In this document: positions 45,266 to 55,244 of the stretch, piece by piece
How positions within the stretch are numbered: the first letter of the stretch is position 1
How the letters are laid out: the number at the start of each line of letters is the position of its first letter
Assembly: GCA_003280295.1 (NCBI GenBank)
Contig: QCFI01000002.1
Location: forward strand, 1-64,000
Length of the DNA stretch: 64,000 bases
Direction: 5' to 3'
Source: Prochlorococcus sp. AG-363-C20
Lineage (GTDB): Bacteria; Cyanobacteriota; Cyanobacteriia; PCC-6307; Cyanobiaceae
Notes under the pieces: generated by a model
What the model was told of the DNA's origin: nothing
The model's database searches: none
What the model saw: the letters and a program-made list of their open reading frames with translations, nothing else
Translations under genes and position numbers: made by a program

Positions 45266-46195
45266 GTGCGTGCCATGACTGAAATTTCATCCAAGGCGCG
45301 GCATGGTCAGGGTCGAAACTGTGTTATCACAAGACGTGCCTACTTCAGTGCTAGTCACCGCTATTGGCTGCCTGAGTTATCAGCAGATGACAACGCTTCT
45401 CAGTTTGGTCCATGTTCACTATCTCCAGGGCATGGGCACAACTACGAGTTAATTGTCTCTTTGAGCGGTGGGCTCGATTCAAATGGGATGGTCCTCAATC
45501 TCTCAGATGTAAAGCAATACATCCGTAATGAAATTACCGATCAACTTGACTTTCGCTTCCTAAATGAAGCTTGGCCAGAATTTGATCTCACAAAAGACAA
45601 AGGATGCTTAGCAACCACTGAGGCTTTAGTGAGAATTATCTGGATACGTCTTAAGCCTTATTTACCAATAGTGGCTCTGCGCCTCTATGAACACCCTCGC
45701 CTTTGGGCAGATTATTTAGGAAATGCTATGGATGCCTACGTGACTATTCGCACTCATTTTGCTGCTGCTCATCGGTTGGCAAAAACGGAACTCAGTCAAA
45801 AGGAAAATGAAGCAATCTATGGAAAATGCGCGAGACCAAATGGACATGGCCATAATTATTTATTAGATGTGACCGTACGTGGGACTATCCATGAGCGTAC
45901 TGGGATGGTTTGTGACCTCTTAGCCCTTCAACGCTTAGTAGATGATTTAGTAATAGAGCCTTTAGACCATACGCACCTAAATAAGGACATCCCATATTTC
46001 ACAAATTGCGTTCCTACAGCAGAGAATATTGCCCTTTATATCTCTGACCGTTTAGCAAATCCTATAAAAACAATTGGTGCAAGTCTTCATAAAATAAGGC
46101 TGCAAGAAAGTCCAAATAATGCCGCAGAAGTCTATTTAGAGCAACCACAAATAAATACAACCTCAGAGATACTTGCAGCAATTGAAACTACTTAA
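45266..46195 (+). CDS. Tandem-domain 6-pyruvoyl-tetrahydropterin synthase family protein
   Basis: Two PTPS repeats: YFSASHRYW...[21 protein letters not shown] and FAAAHRLA...[21 protein letters not shown]...HTHLN. Confidence 0.9.
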   Translation: MRAMTEISSKARHGQGRNCVITRRAYFSASHRYWLPELSADDNASQFGPCSLSPGHGHNYELIVSLSGGLDSNGMVLNLSDVKQYIRNEITDQLDFRFLNEAWPEFDLTKDKGCLATTEALVRIIWIRLKPYLPIVALRLYEHPRLWADYLGNAMDAYVTIRTHFAAAHRLAKTELSQKENEAIYGKCARPNGHGHNYLLDVTVRGTIHERTGMVCDLLALQRLVDDLVIEPLDHTHLNKDIPYFTNCVPTAENIALYISDRLANPIKTIGASLHKIRLQESPNNAAEVYLEQPQINTTSEILAAIETT

Positions 46196-46206
46196 AATTA
46201 TTAAAT

Positions 46207-46899
46207 ATGTCATGGGTTCGACTCGTATTAGCTATTAGCCTTGATGGTCGTCTTGCTCTTCCTGAAGGAGACACAACTCCTCTAGGTAACAAAAGCGATA
46301 GACGAGTGCTTGAAGAATCCCTTGCTTGGTCTGATGGCACTCTTATAGGAGGAGGGACCCTACGTTCTCACAAAAATACATGTCTAATTCATAACAATCA
46401 ATTACTAAAGATAAGGCAATCAGAAGGTCGATCCAAACAACCAATCGCTGTAGTTGTTAGTAGCCAAAAGGGTTTTTGTGCAGACTGGAATTTCTTTCAA
46501 CAACCAATAGAAAGATGGCTTTTATCACCAAACGAAGAATCTATGCAATGTTCTCAAAATTTTAAATATGAACGTCAATTTTATTTGCAGAGGAATTGGT
46601 CAGCAACACTTTCTCAACTAACAAAAGCAGGATTATCACGTCTTCTGCTGCTAGGTGGAGCTCATTTAGTTGGTTCTTTATTGCAGGCTGATCAAATTGA
46701 TGAATTACAGCTTACTTTAACTCCCAAAATAATCGGTGGCAAATACACATGGATGCCTACTGAGATGCAAAATTTATCAAAGAAATTATTGAAACCAAAT
46801 GCGTGGACCCTGAAAGTGCATGAAGAACTAGATGAAAACCAATTATTATTGCGTTACTTTCGCAATCGTTGTTCAAACATAAATCATGAAGCATCTTAG
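46207..46899 (+). CDS. RibD C-terminal-domain (pyrimidine/dihydrofolate reductase-like) protein
   Basis: WVRLVLAISLDGRLALPEGDTTPLGNKSDRRVLEESLAWSDGTLIGGGTLR; LLLGGAHLVGSLLQADQIDELQLTLTPKIIGG. Confidence 0.85.
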   Translation: MSWVRLVLAISLDGRLALPEGDTTPLGNKSDRRVLEESLAWSDGTLIGGGTLRSHKNTCLIHNNQLLKIRQSEGRSKQPIAVVVSSQKGFCADWNFFQQPIERWLLSPNEESMQCSQNFKYERQFYLQRNWSATLSQLTKAGLSRLLLLGGAHLVGSLLQADQIDELQLTLTPKIIGGKYTWMPTEMQNLSKKLLKPNAWTLKVHEELDENQLLLRYFRNRCSNINHEAS

Positions 46900-46998
46900 A
46901 AGCTCATTACCAAAACAAATGCACTTCATTAAAACTGATTATGGGATTGGTCCAACTGAATAATTATGCAAAGAACTTTTAGATATTTTTATTACTAA

Positions 46999-48183
46999 AT
47001 GAGGCAATTAATAATCCGTTGGCACCAATCTATCACTGAAATTTCTGAACCTCAATGGCGCATCCTGACAGAAAATAAAGTCAATCCCTTTTATCAATGG
47101 CAATGGCTTAAAAATCTTGAGAAGTCAGGAAGTATTTGTGCCAATAAAGGTTGGCAACCTCTTCATTTAGGGATATGGCGTGGAAGCCGTCCTATTGCAG
47201 TAGCACCTTTATATCTAAAAGGGCATAGCTATGGAGAGTTTGTTTTTGATCAAGTCTTTGCAGATTTAGCCAGGCAACTAGAACTTAACTATTACCCAAA
47301 ACTAATTGGAATGAGTCCTCTTAGTCCTATAGAAGGATATCGTTTCTTCTATGCCCCTGGTGAAAACAAGGAAGATCTAACAACTTTAATCATGAATACA
47401 ATAGATGAATTTTCACTAAGGAATGGAATCCTAAGTTGCAATTTTCTATATGTAGATTCCGAATGGAAAACTATTGCACAAAAGACAAATTCTGCTGCTT
47501 GGGTCAATCAAAAAAGTCTTTGGATTAGAGACGGTTCAAGTACTTTCTCCGACTATCTTAATAAATTCAATTCCAATCAACGACGCAATATTAAAAGAGA
47601 AAGAAAAGCCGTCGAAAAAGCTGGGATAAAAATCGCTGCTATTACAGGAGCTGAAATAGACATACAAATCATGCAAATCATGCATGATTTGTATGAAAAA
47701 CATTGTTCAAGATGGGGGCTATGGGGCAGCAAGTATCTCTCTGAAGAATTCTTTCACGGGCTTGCCAGCCCAATACAAAGAGATAATGTCGTACTTTTTA
47801 GTGCCCATCGTACAGACCCTAAGGATCCTATCGCAATGTCTATATGTATCAAAAATAAAAACATGCTTTGGGGAAGATATTGGGGCAGCAAAGAAGAAAT
47901 AGACTGCCTACATTTTGAAGTATGTTATTACTCTCCAATTACTTGGGCATTAGATCAAGGCATTACTCGATTTGACCCTGGTGCTGGTGGAATACATAAG
48001 AGAAGAAGAGGGTTCCTTGCAAAATCGACTACTAGCCTGCACAGATGGTATGACAAAAGAATGGAAGTCTTAATAAGAAATTGGCTAGAAAAAGTCAACA
48101 AAATTACGGAACAAGAAATTGAGGCCTCAAACCAAGAATTACCATTTAAAGGTGAAGCACCAAAACTAACTATTCCCAGATAA
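46999..48183 (+). CDS. GNAT/FemAB-like (COG3146-type) acyltransferase
   Basis: 394 aa; NPFYQWQWLKNLEKSGS...LPxYLK-like, RRNIKRERKAVEKAGIKI, WGRYWGSKEEIDCLHFEVCYYSPITWALDQGITRFDPGAGGIHKRRRGF. Confidence 0.85.
   Translation: MRQLIIRWHQSITEISEPQWRILTENKVNPFYQWQWLKNLEKSGSICANKGWQPLHLGIWRGSRPIAVAPLYLKGHSYGEFVFDQVFADLARQLELNYYPKLIGMSPLSPIEGYRFFYAPGENKEDLTTLIMNTIDEFSLRNGILSCNFLYVDSEWKTIAQKTNSAAWVNQKSLWIRDGSSTFSDYLNKFNSNQRRNIKRERKAVEKAGIKIAAITGAEIDIQIMQIMHDLYEKHCSRWGLWGSKYLSEEFFHGLASPIQRDNVVLFSAHRTDPKDPIAMSICIKNKNMLWGRYWGSKEEIDCLHFEVCYYSPITWALDQGITRFDPGAGGIHKRRRGFLAKSTTSLHRWYDKRMEVLIRNWLEKVNKITEQEIEASNQELPFKGEAPKLTIPR
47661..47695. repeat. 15-bp perfect inverted repeat inside the COG3146-like CDS
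   Basis: CATACAAATCATGCA-aatca-TGCATGATTTGTATG. Confidence 0.95.
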
Positions 48184-48447
48184 TTGACTTGCTTTTTATA
48201 CAATTATATTTTTTTATATTTCATCAAAAATAAAAGTCTCAAAACCTTTAAAAGGGTAAGATCTAAAGTTCTTCAGATCAATGCAAAAGCCTTGAGAAAG
48301 GTAATATTCTAAAAAAGGTTGTGTTTAATTGTTCGCAACCAGTATTATTGACCTCTGTTTAATAATTGAATTCTTAGAATGCAGCCTTCATTCATTAAGA
48401 AGTGAGGATATATAATAATTAATGAAAGTTCGTTTTAGGGCAAAGAA

Positions 48448-48852
48448 ATGGCCTTAACAAGCATCATCGATGACGATGCTTTTAATCACATTCCTTTACT
48501 AGATGAAAAGCTCTCTAAACGATTTATATCACTTGATCCAAGTGGATATTTCATAATCAAGTTGGATCACTTATCTAAGGAGCTGGTTGTAGAACATTAC
48601 TCCAATGATATTGACGATCTTGGCAGAGCAATTGATAAAGAAACTGGCAAGCCAATAGGATGTCGAGAAGCACGTACAAAAGCCCCTACCAAAGTTTTCC
48701 GAGGAAGCAGCGCAAAAGAAGTTGGTATAAAGCTCACAGAAGGAGAAGGACCATTGCTACTAAGCAGACTTGACCATGCTCTGTATTTAGGTAGAGAACT
48801 CCAAAAAGCACAGGCTTGTCTAGAGAATACAAAGCACTACGTTCAGGATTAA
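48448..48852 (+). CDS. DUF4346 domain protein
   Basis: DDDAFNHIPLLDEKLSKRFISLDPSGYFIIKLD...HYSNDIDDLGRAIDKETGKPIGC...RLDHALYLGRELQKAQACL. Confidence 0.7.
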   Translation: MALTSIIDDDAFNHIPLLDEKLSKRFISLDPSGYFIIKLDHLSKELVVEHYSNDIDDLGRAIDKETGKPIGCREARTKAPTKVFRGSSAKEVGIKLTEGEGPLLLSRLDHALYLGRELQKAQACLENTKHYVQD

Positions 48853-48917
48853 TATCAAAAGACATCTCCCTATTACAGACGCCATCTGATGTAATAGGTA
48901 TTAGTAATTTTTCTAAA

Positions 48918-49010
48918 ATGGGAATCGTTTTTTATCTGGCCATAGTGGTTAGCGGCCTAGTTGCTGCCTTTGCCATTAACAAAGTGCTCAAAGCTATCAA
49001 ATTGATCTAA
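48918..49010 (+). CDS. petL: Cytochrome b6-f complex subunit PetL-like (30 aa)
   Basis: Internal ATG at 48918 gives MGIVFYLAIVVSGLVAAFAINKVLKAIKLI: single TM with the PetL-type C-terminal K(A)I(K/R)LI; the longer ORF (48816) overlaps the upstream gene and is less likely. Confidence 0.6.
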   Translation: MGIVFYLAIVVSGLVAAFAINKVLKAIKLI

Positions 49011-49112
49011 GCCGCGAAAATTGATGTATTCACCAAATCCCATCAAACAACGAAGCAATCAAGACAAAAATTAAGTATTGCAAAAACTTTAGAAAGTTAT
49101 AAAGGTCCTCAT

Positions 49113-50558
49113 TTAAGTCTTTACAAGACTACTAAGACTTTTCGAAGTTTTTCTGCAAGCAGCAACCATATCTTTAGCTCCTATCAATTCTCCAGTCAAA
49201 TCATATAAATCTGCCCCAGTAATTAAAGCAGGAACCATCATTCCTTCTTTAAGGTTTAATTCCTCCAAGCCATTTTGTAAGCGCACTTCACCATCCACTT
49301 CAGGAGCAAAACGAGCACATCGTCCAGTGGCTTCCCCTGTCTGAGAATTTACTTTCTCAACCAAAACATCCTCTATGCGACCTACCCAGCTATTGTTCTT
49401 TGCCTCGGCAATTGGTTGCTGAATAGTCATTAATTTATCTTTGCGAGCTAATGCCAATGCAGGATCTACTTGGTTAGAAAGTTTCGCGGCTTGAGTGCCT
49501 TCCTCAGCAGAAAACGTAAAAACACCTAAATGATCAAAACATTGGTCTTCCACAAAAGAAACAAGATGATCAAAATGTGCTTGCGTTTCTCCTGGGAAGC
49601 CCACAATCAAAGTCGTTCGCAAAACTGCATCTGGCAATTGATCTCGAATTTGATCTAGAAGCAAAGAGTTCACAGTCAATTGCCATGGACGATTCATAGC
49701 CTTAAGTAAATCTGGATGACTATGCTGCAAAGGCAAATCTAAATATGGCAAAACATTTGGCACTTCTCTAAAAGCAGCTAAGACTTCTGATGTCAGACCT
49801 GTCGGATACGCATAATGAACACGAATCCACGGAATATCTATTTCTCCAAGTGCTCGTAAAAGTTCGGGAAGAGAAGGTTTCCCATAAAGATCTATCCCGT
49901 AATTTGTAGTGATTTGGCTGATCAAGATAAGCTCCTTTACACCCTGCTTTGCTAGTTGCTGAGCCTCTGCAATGATTGATTCGATTGATCGACTACGTTG
50001 ATCCCCACGAAGTTTAGGAATAATGCAAAAAGAACAACGATAATCACATCCTTCCGCAACCTTTAAATATGCAACTGCATCTCTTGTTGTGCGATAGCGA
50101 GGAAGTGTTTCGTCCCCTACAAAAGTTGGTATCTTACTAACTTTGTTAACTCTGTCACCAGCCTCCACTCTTCGAAGGACTTCAACAATATGTTGATAAT
50201 CGCCTGTACCAACAATTGCCTTGGCCTCTGGCAATGAGTCCAGTAGTTCTTGCTGAAAATGTTGAGCTAAACAACCAGCAATGATTAATTCCTTTCCTTG
50301 ATCAGCAAGTCGAACAAGTGTACGAACAGATTCTTCCCGCGCCTCTTGGATAAAGCTACATGTATTAATGACAACAACTTCAGCCTCTTCTGTATTACTG
50401 CTTACCTCATAGCCAGATTCTTGTAACAATCCAAGCATATGCTCAGTATCAACTCGGTTTTTTTCGCAACCTAAGTGCTCGAATGCTACTGATGGCTTCA
50501 CTTTTTGTATTCGATCGAGATTTCTCGGCAAGCCATGCCGAAAATCAAATTTTGTCAT
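49113..50558 (-). CDS. rimO: Ribosomal protein S12 methylthiotransferase RimO
   Basis: [18 protein letters not shown], radical [22 protein letters not shown] domain. Confidence 0.93.
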   Translation of the reverse strand: MTKFDFRHGLPRNLDRIQKVKPSVAFEHLGCEKNRVDTEHMLGLLQESGYEVSSNTEEAEVVVINTCSFIQEAREESVRTLVRLADQGKELIIAGCLAQHFQQELLDSLPEAKAIVGTGDYQHIVEVLRRVEAGDRVNKVSKIPTFVGDETLPRYRTTRDAVAYLKVAEGCDYRCSFCIIPKLRGDQRSRSIESIIAEAQQLAKQGVKELILISQITTNYGIDLYGKPSLPELLRALGEIDIPWIRVHYAYPTGLTSEVLAAFREVPNVLPYLDLPLQHSHPDLLKAMNRPWQLTVNSLLLDQIRDQLPDAVLRTTLIVGFPGETQAHFDHLVSFVEDQCFDHLGVFTFSAEEGTQAAKLSNQVDPALALARKDKLMTIQQPIAEAKNNSWVGRIEDVLVEKVNSQTGEATGRCARFAPEVDGEVRLQNGLEELNLKEGMMVPALITGADLYDLTGELIGAKDMVAACRKTSKSLSSLVKT

Positions 50559-50664
50559 TGAAAGAAAAAATTAAAGTACAAAAGCTAAAGATTCCTTCAT
50601 TAAGCATAAAGATAAGCATTGATTTACCCAAACTGTAAGAATTGAAAAATGATCTAATTAGGAC

Positions 50665-51606
50665 ATGGGCACAACACGCCTAAAAAGTCGACGTCGACAA
50701 GATCAAGGATTGAAATGGCCAAGAATCGCCATGGCAATTCTTGCCACGATAGGAGTAATAGATACAGGCTCAATCACTTTAAATAAATGGGGTTGGATAG
50801 GAGCACTGTCGTGCCCTGGCGGATCAGAAGGTTGCGACAAGGTTCTCAATAGTGCCTGGGGAACAATCTTTGTTGGAAACGGACTGGGTGTTCCCTTGTC
50901 GTTATTGGGGTTAATTAGCTATCTAGCCATCTTAATAATGGCGATTTTACCTTTACTGCCAGGACTTTCAGAAAATAAAAATGATCTCTCACGTAAAACA
51001 TGGTGGGGATTATTTTTTGCTGCCTGTGGCATGGCTGTTTTTAGCCTGCTTTTAATCTGGTTAATGGTCTTCAAGATCGAAGCTTTTTGTTTCTTCTGCT
51101 TTCTCTCGGCATTTATTTCAATAATTCTATTAATTTTAACGATTGTTGGAGGTGGCTGGGATGATCCTCGCGAACTAATTTTTCGAGGGGTACTTCTCTC
51201 TCTTGCTGTGCTATTAGGAGGATTAATCTGGGCTTCAGCTGAAAACCAAAAACAACTCAATAGTGTTGAAATTCTTCAAGGAAATTCCCCAATAGTTCAA
51301 AGTAGAAGCTCTAAATCTAAAATTGCACTAGCCAAACATCTTCAGTCATTGGGAGTTGTAATGTATAGCGCTTACTGGTGCCCTCATTGCCATGAGCAAA
51401 AAGAAATGTTTGGCAGCGAAGCAGTATCAGAACTTGTCATCATTGAATGTGCTGTAGATGTTAAAAATAGTCAAAGTTCTCTCTGCGAAAAAAAGGGCAT
51501 TACTGGATATCCATCCTGGGAAATTGATGGCCAATTAAGATCTGGCATTCAATCACTTAAAGAATTAGCTGATCTAAGTGGATACAAAGGACCTATAGGT
51601 TTCTAA
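50665..51606 (+). CDS. VKOR-thioredoxin fusion protein
   Basis: Polytopic VKOR domain (SCPGGSEGCDKVLNSAWG ... CFFCFLSAF CxxC) fused to a periplasmic-type thioredoxin domain (SAYWCPHCHEQKEMFG). Confidence 0.92.
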   Translation: MGTTRLKSRRRQDQGLKWPRIAMAILATIGVIDTGSITLNKWGWIGALSCPGGSEGCDKVLNSAWGTIFVGNGLGVPLSLLGLISYLAILIMAILPLLPGLSENKNDLSRKTWWGLFFAACGMAVFSLLLIWLMVFKIEAFCFFCFLSAFISIILLILTIVGGGWDDPRELIFRGVLLSLAVLLGGLIWASAENQKQLNSVEILQGNSPIVQSRSSKSKIALAKHLQSLGVVMYSAYWCPHCHEQKEMFGSEAVSELVIIECAVDVKNSQSSLCEKKGITGYPSWEIDGQLRSGIQSLKELADLSGYKGPIGF

Positions 51607-51614
51607 TTCTATTT

Positions 51615-53285
51615 TTAACTATTTACTTTTCTAGTAGATATTCCTTGGCCAAACTTTTGCCTAGAATGACATTTCCAATAAGGTACTGATACAGGCACAT
51701 CAGTTCTAAAATGTCCTCCTCTACTTTCACGACGGAACAAACAAGCCTCAAGCAATAATGAACTACTTTGCTGGCGATTATTTAAATCCAAAAGTAAGTT
51801 AAGATCTCTTCTGGAAATTTCATCAAAACAAGTGCAAGTATCTTTAGATTGATTATTCATTGATTGAAGCAATGGTTGAGAAATTATATTTTCTAAATCT
51901 TTACGGATTGTGCTCAATGCTTGATGCATTCCGCATGATGATCGATTAACTCCTGCCTCACGCCAACATAATTGCCGCAAATCCTTTATAGCAGTGAATA
52001 AAGTCTTAGCAGTTTCCATTTCAGACAATGGCAAAGAAAAATTATGATCATTTTTTTGATGGTTAGGAGTCTTAAGAAGAGCAATATCATTTAACTCAAT
52101 TGTTGCCATTTTTCTAGCAAATACTAAACATTCCATTAATGAATTACTTGCAAGTCTATTGGCTCCATGCAATCCAGTACAAGCAACCTCTCCAACAGCA
52201 AAAAGACCTTTCAATGTTGTTTCTGCTTGCAAATTAGTAGCAACTCCTCCCATCCAATAGTGAGCGGCAGGAGCAACTGGAATTAAATTTTTAAAAGGAT
52301 CTAAGCCCTCTTCTCTACAACGCTGAAGAATTGTAGGAAAATGAGCCTTTACTCTTTCAACAGGGATGGGCTTGATATCAAGACCCATATGATCAACCTG
52401 ATTTCTCTCCATGGCTTGGACAAGAGCTCTGCTGACTTGATCTCTTGGAGCGAGATCAGCTCCATCTAAATGCAATACAGGGCTCTTCCCATATTGATCC
52501 AAAAGAACAGCCCCCTCTCCCCGTAATGCCTCTGAAATTAAAAAGCAAGGGCTCTTTTCTAAATGCAAAGCCGTGGGATGGAATTGTACAAATTCAAGAT
52601 CTTCAATAGCCGCTCCGGCTCGCCAAGCTAAAGCCAAACCTTCCCCACATGCCTGTGCTGGATTCGTAGTATTCGCAAATAAATGACCGCCACCGCCAGT
52701 AGCCAACACAACTGCTCTAGATGCAATCCAATAAAGATGAGGGCCATCTAGGACTTGTACACCAAGACATACATTGGATTCAACCCAAAGCTGAGTGACA
52801 CGCACTCCTCGACAGTGCATAAGATTCTTGCGTTGATCGACTTGATCCTCAAGAACTTCAACAAGTGCACGACCAGTCCGATCTTGCACATGCAAAACAC
52901 GCCTATAGCTGTGCGCAGCTTCGAGAGTTGTAGCCAACTGATTACATTCACGATCAAATTCCATCCCAATCAGTTCAAGCCGATGAACACATTCAGGAGC
53001 TTCTTCCACAAACATTCTTACCGCATCGCCATCACACAAACCTGCGCCTGCTTTCAGAGTGTCTTCAGCATGGCTCGCGATACTGTCCTCAGCACGGATA
53101 GCTGCCGCCATACCCCCCTGTGCCCAACGACTTGAAGAATGTCTACTAGTATTTCGATTGAGCAACAAAACCTTTAAGTGAGAAGGTAATTCAAGGCATG
53201 TCATCAAACCTGCAGCTCCCGCTCCTATAACCACGACATCCCAAGACTCGCTAGGTATAGAACTAGATGAAGTAGGAAGACTCAT
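51615..53285 (-). CDS. nadB: L-aspartate oxidase
   Basis: VVVIGAGAAGLMTCLEL, SSRWAQGGMAAAI, VQFHPTALHLEKSPCFLISEALRGEGAVLLD, GLHGANRLASNSLMECLVFAR. Confidence 0.93.
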   Translation of the reverse strand: MSLPTSSSSIPSESWDVVVIGAGAAGLMTCLELPSHLKVLLLNRNTSRHSSSRWAQGGMAAAIRAEDSIASHAEDTLKAGAGLCDGDAVRMFVEEAPECVHRLELIGMEFDRECNQLATTLEAAHSYRRVLHVQDRTGRALVEVLEDQVDQRKNLMHCRGVRVTQLWVESNVCLGVQVLDGPHLYWIASRAVVLATGGGGHLFANTTNPAQACGEGLALAWRAGAAIEDLEFVQFHPTALHLEKSPCFLISEALRGEGAVLLDQYGKSPVLHLDGADLAPRDQVSRALVQAMERNQVDHMGLDIKPIPVERVKAHFPTILQRCREEGLDPFKNLIPVAPAAHYWMGGVATNLQAETTLKGLFAVGEVACTGLHGANRLASNSLMECLVFARKMATIELNDIALLKTPNHQKNDHNFSLPLSEMETAKTLFTAIKDLRQLCWREAGVNRSSCGMHQALSTIRKDLENIISQPLLQSMNNQSKDTCTCFDEISRRDLNLLLDLNNRQQSSSLLLEACLFRRESRGGHFRTDVPVSVPYWKCHSRQKFGQGISTRKVNS

Positions 53286-53445
53286 TAACCTAAAAACAAA
53301 CCCTGAATGAATCCACGGTTTTTAATTGAACTGGTTTAGAAGAGAAAAAAAATTAATTTCATTTTCTAAGATTCCTTTAAATCTACACAAGTCGGCTAAG
53401 CAAATTCTTTTAGGCATTTTTGAGCAATGTCCACCGCCAAATTTC

Positions 53446-54105
53446 TTAAATTAATCCACTTAAGCGAGGCTCAACAAAAGCTGTTAATAGAAAAAGTCCA
53501 TCAACCCACAAAGTTGTCATAAGTGCGGCACTCGCTACAAGCCATGCACTTCCAGATGGGGAACGCAGAACCGCCCTTTGTCGCATGAGATTAGCTATAA
53601 GAACTATCAGAATTCCGGCAGCTAAAACCAACAAAATTGATTGAGGTTTGAAAATCTCCTGAGCAGTTTCATGCAGCAATTTAGGAGCTTCTAATAAGGA
53701 AGCCTTCACAACTGCAGGCCATGAATTCATTACCCCTGTCAAGAGCATCAAGAAATCAGTAAAAGCTGTCCCTAACAAACAAGACAAATAAAATCCAGCA
53801 CCAATTCTCCAACGGGTCTCAAGTCCAACAAAAGCCAAAGGCAGTGCCAAACCTTCAACGGGCAGATGCATTACAGGGTGTTCACGCAACCAACCCCAAA
53901 ACAAACAACCTCCTAGCCAACTACCACTAACACCCACTAATAACGAACCAGCTCGAGCCCACTTCTCTCCACCAAAGCGAACGAGACCAATTCCAGTACC
54001 CAATAGCACAAAAGTAAATAAACAAGCTGAGAATGGATAAAAATGAACCCATGGAGCCTGAAGGAATACTGGCAATAGAACTAAGGCACTTGCCCAAAAT
54101 TGCAA
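53446..54105 (-). CDS. DUF3120 family membrane protein (start uncertain)
   Basis: 219 aa polytopic ORF from a TTG codon; reading frame stays open upstream (SEVNEGYLSKPRT...), so the true start may be earlier. Confidence 0.65.
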   Translation of the reverse strand: MQFWASALVLLPVFLQAPWVHFYPFSACLFTFVLLGTGIGLVRFGGEKWARAGSLLVGVSGSWLGGCLFWGWLREHPVMHLPVEGLALPLAFVGLETRWRIGAGFYLSCLLGTAFTDFLMLLTGVMNSWPAVVKASLLEAPKLLHETAQEIFKPQSILLVLAAGILIVLIANLMRQRAVLRSPSGSAWLVASAALMTTLWVDGLFLLTAFVEPRLSGLI

Positions 54106-54354
54106 AGTCCTTGGCTTTGAAAGATAGCCTTCATTAACTTCTGAAGACTCTTGGAATAGGAGAGAATTGCTCAGGGGTGTGCTGTAGTAAAAGGTTTAAA
54201 AAGAAGAAAGCTTTTCTAATGAAGCTGATCGATCGATCGTGCCTGCTCCAATCGCAACAAACTCCAAGAACCTTAGAAGATCATCATGCTTGTAATGGAC
54301 TTTTTATGTGAATTAATAGTTTGGAATAGTTTTCTGTCTTCATGAGTTGCCGTA

Positions 54355-55230
54355 ATGACTGAAATTGCAAATGCAAATGAACTATTAGACGCTTGCTTTA
54401 AGTATTTGATTCTTGGTGTAGTACAAGGACTTACCGAATTTCTACCTATTAGTAGTACTGCTCACTTAAAGGTGGTTCCAATGATGATTGGCTGGGAGGA
54501 GCCTGGAATCTCTGCAACAGCCGTAATCCAATTGGGAAGCATAATTGCAGTTATCACTTACTTCAAAAATGATTTCAAAGCAATTTTAAAAGGAATCAAA
54601 TTAGCTATCAAAAATGGCCAATGGCGAGAACAAAATGCACGAATAGGGATTGCGATCTGTACAGGCACCATCCCAATCCTACTAACAGGGATGTCAATAA
54701 AGCTTTTCTGGAATGATTATGGAAATTCTGTTTTACGCAGTATTTCTTTTATTGGATTGATTTCTATTGTGATGGCGCTTTTGCTTGCAATATCTGAGCA
54801 GCTGGGGAGTCAAGAAAAAAGCATGTCAGCAATGACAGGTAAAGATGGATTATTAATTGGTATAGGACAAATACTTGCCCTTATACCAGGTGTCTCTCGT
54901 TCAGGTATCACATTAACCAGTGCTTTGCTTCTTGGATGGAAGCGTCAGGATGCAGCAAGATTTTCTTTTTTGCTTGGGATACCTGCTATAACTTTGGCCG
55001 GCTTATCAGAGCTAAAAAATACATTTAATGACCAGTTTCAATTCAACAACCAAGTATTACCTCTCATGGTTGGAGTTATATCCGCAGCTGTTGTATCATG
55101 GATCGTAATTGACTGGCTTCTACAATATCTACAAAAGCACAGTACTTGGATGTTTGTTATATATAGATTGCTATTTGGCATAACACTACTTCTTTGGTTT
55201 TCCAGTAAATCGTCAAATCAAATCACATAA
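54355..55230 (+). CDS. uppP: Undecaprenyl-diphosphatase
   Basis: GVVQGLTEFLPISSTAHL and IPGVSRSGITLTSALLLGWKRQDAARFSFLLGIP. Confidence 0.95.
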   Translation: MTEIANANELLDACFKYLILGVVQGLTEFLPISSTAHLKVVPMMIGWEEPGISATAVIQLGSIIAVITYFKNDFKAILKGIKLAIKNGQWREQNARIGIAICTGTIPILLTGMSIKLFWNDYGNSVLRSISFIGLISIVMALLLAISEQLGSQEKSMSAMTGKDGLLIGIGQILALIPGVSRSGITLTSALLLGWKRQDAARFSFLLGIPAITLAGLSELKNTFNDQFQFNNQVLPLMVGVISAAVVSWIVIDWLLQYLQKHSTWMFVIYRLLFGITLLLWFSSKSSNQIT

Positions 55231-55244
55231 CCCCTTATTGATCT

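Noticed and set aside
48301-48345. Hairpin GGTTGTG...CGCAACC upstream of the DUF4346 gene
   Set aside because: Short stem with a wobble pair and a 10-nt loop, no T-run; insufficient to call a terminator or riboswitch.
52755-53135. 126-aa plus-strand ORF
   Set aside because: Antisense to nadB, no recognisable domain.
54227-54239. GATCGATCGATCG tandem tetranucleotide
   Set aside because: Only about three copies in an intergenic region; too short to claim as functional.
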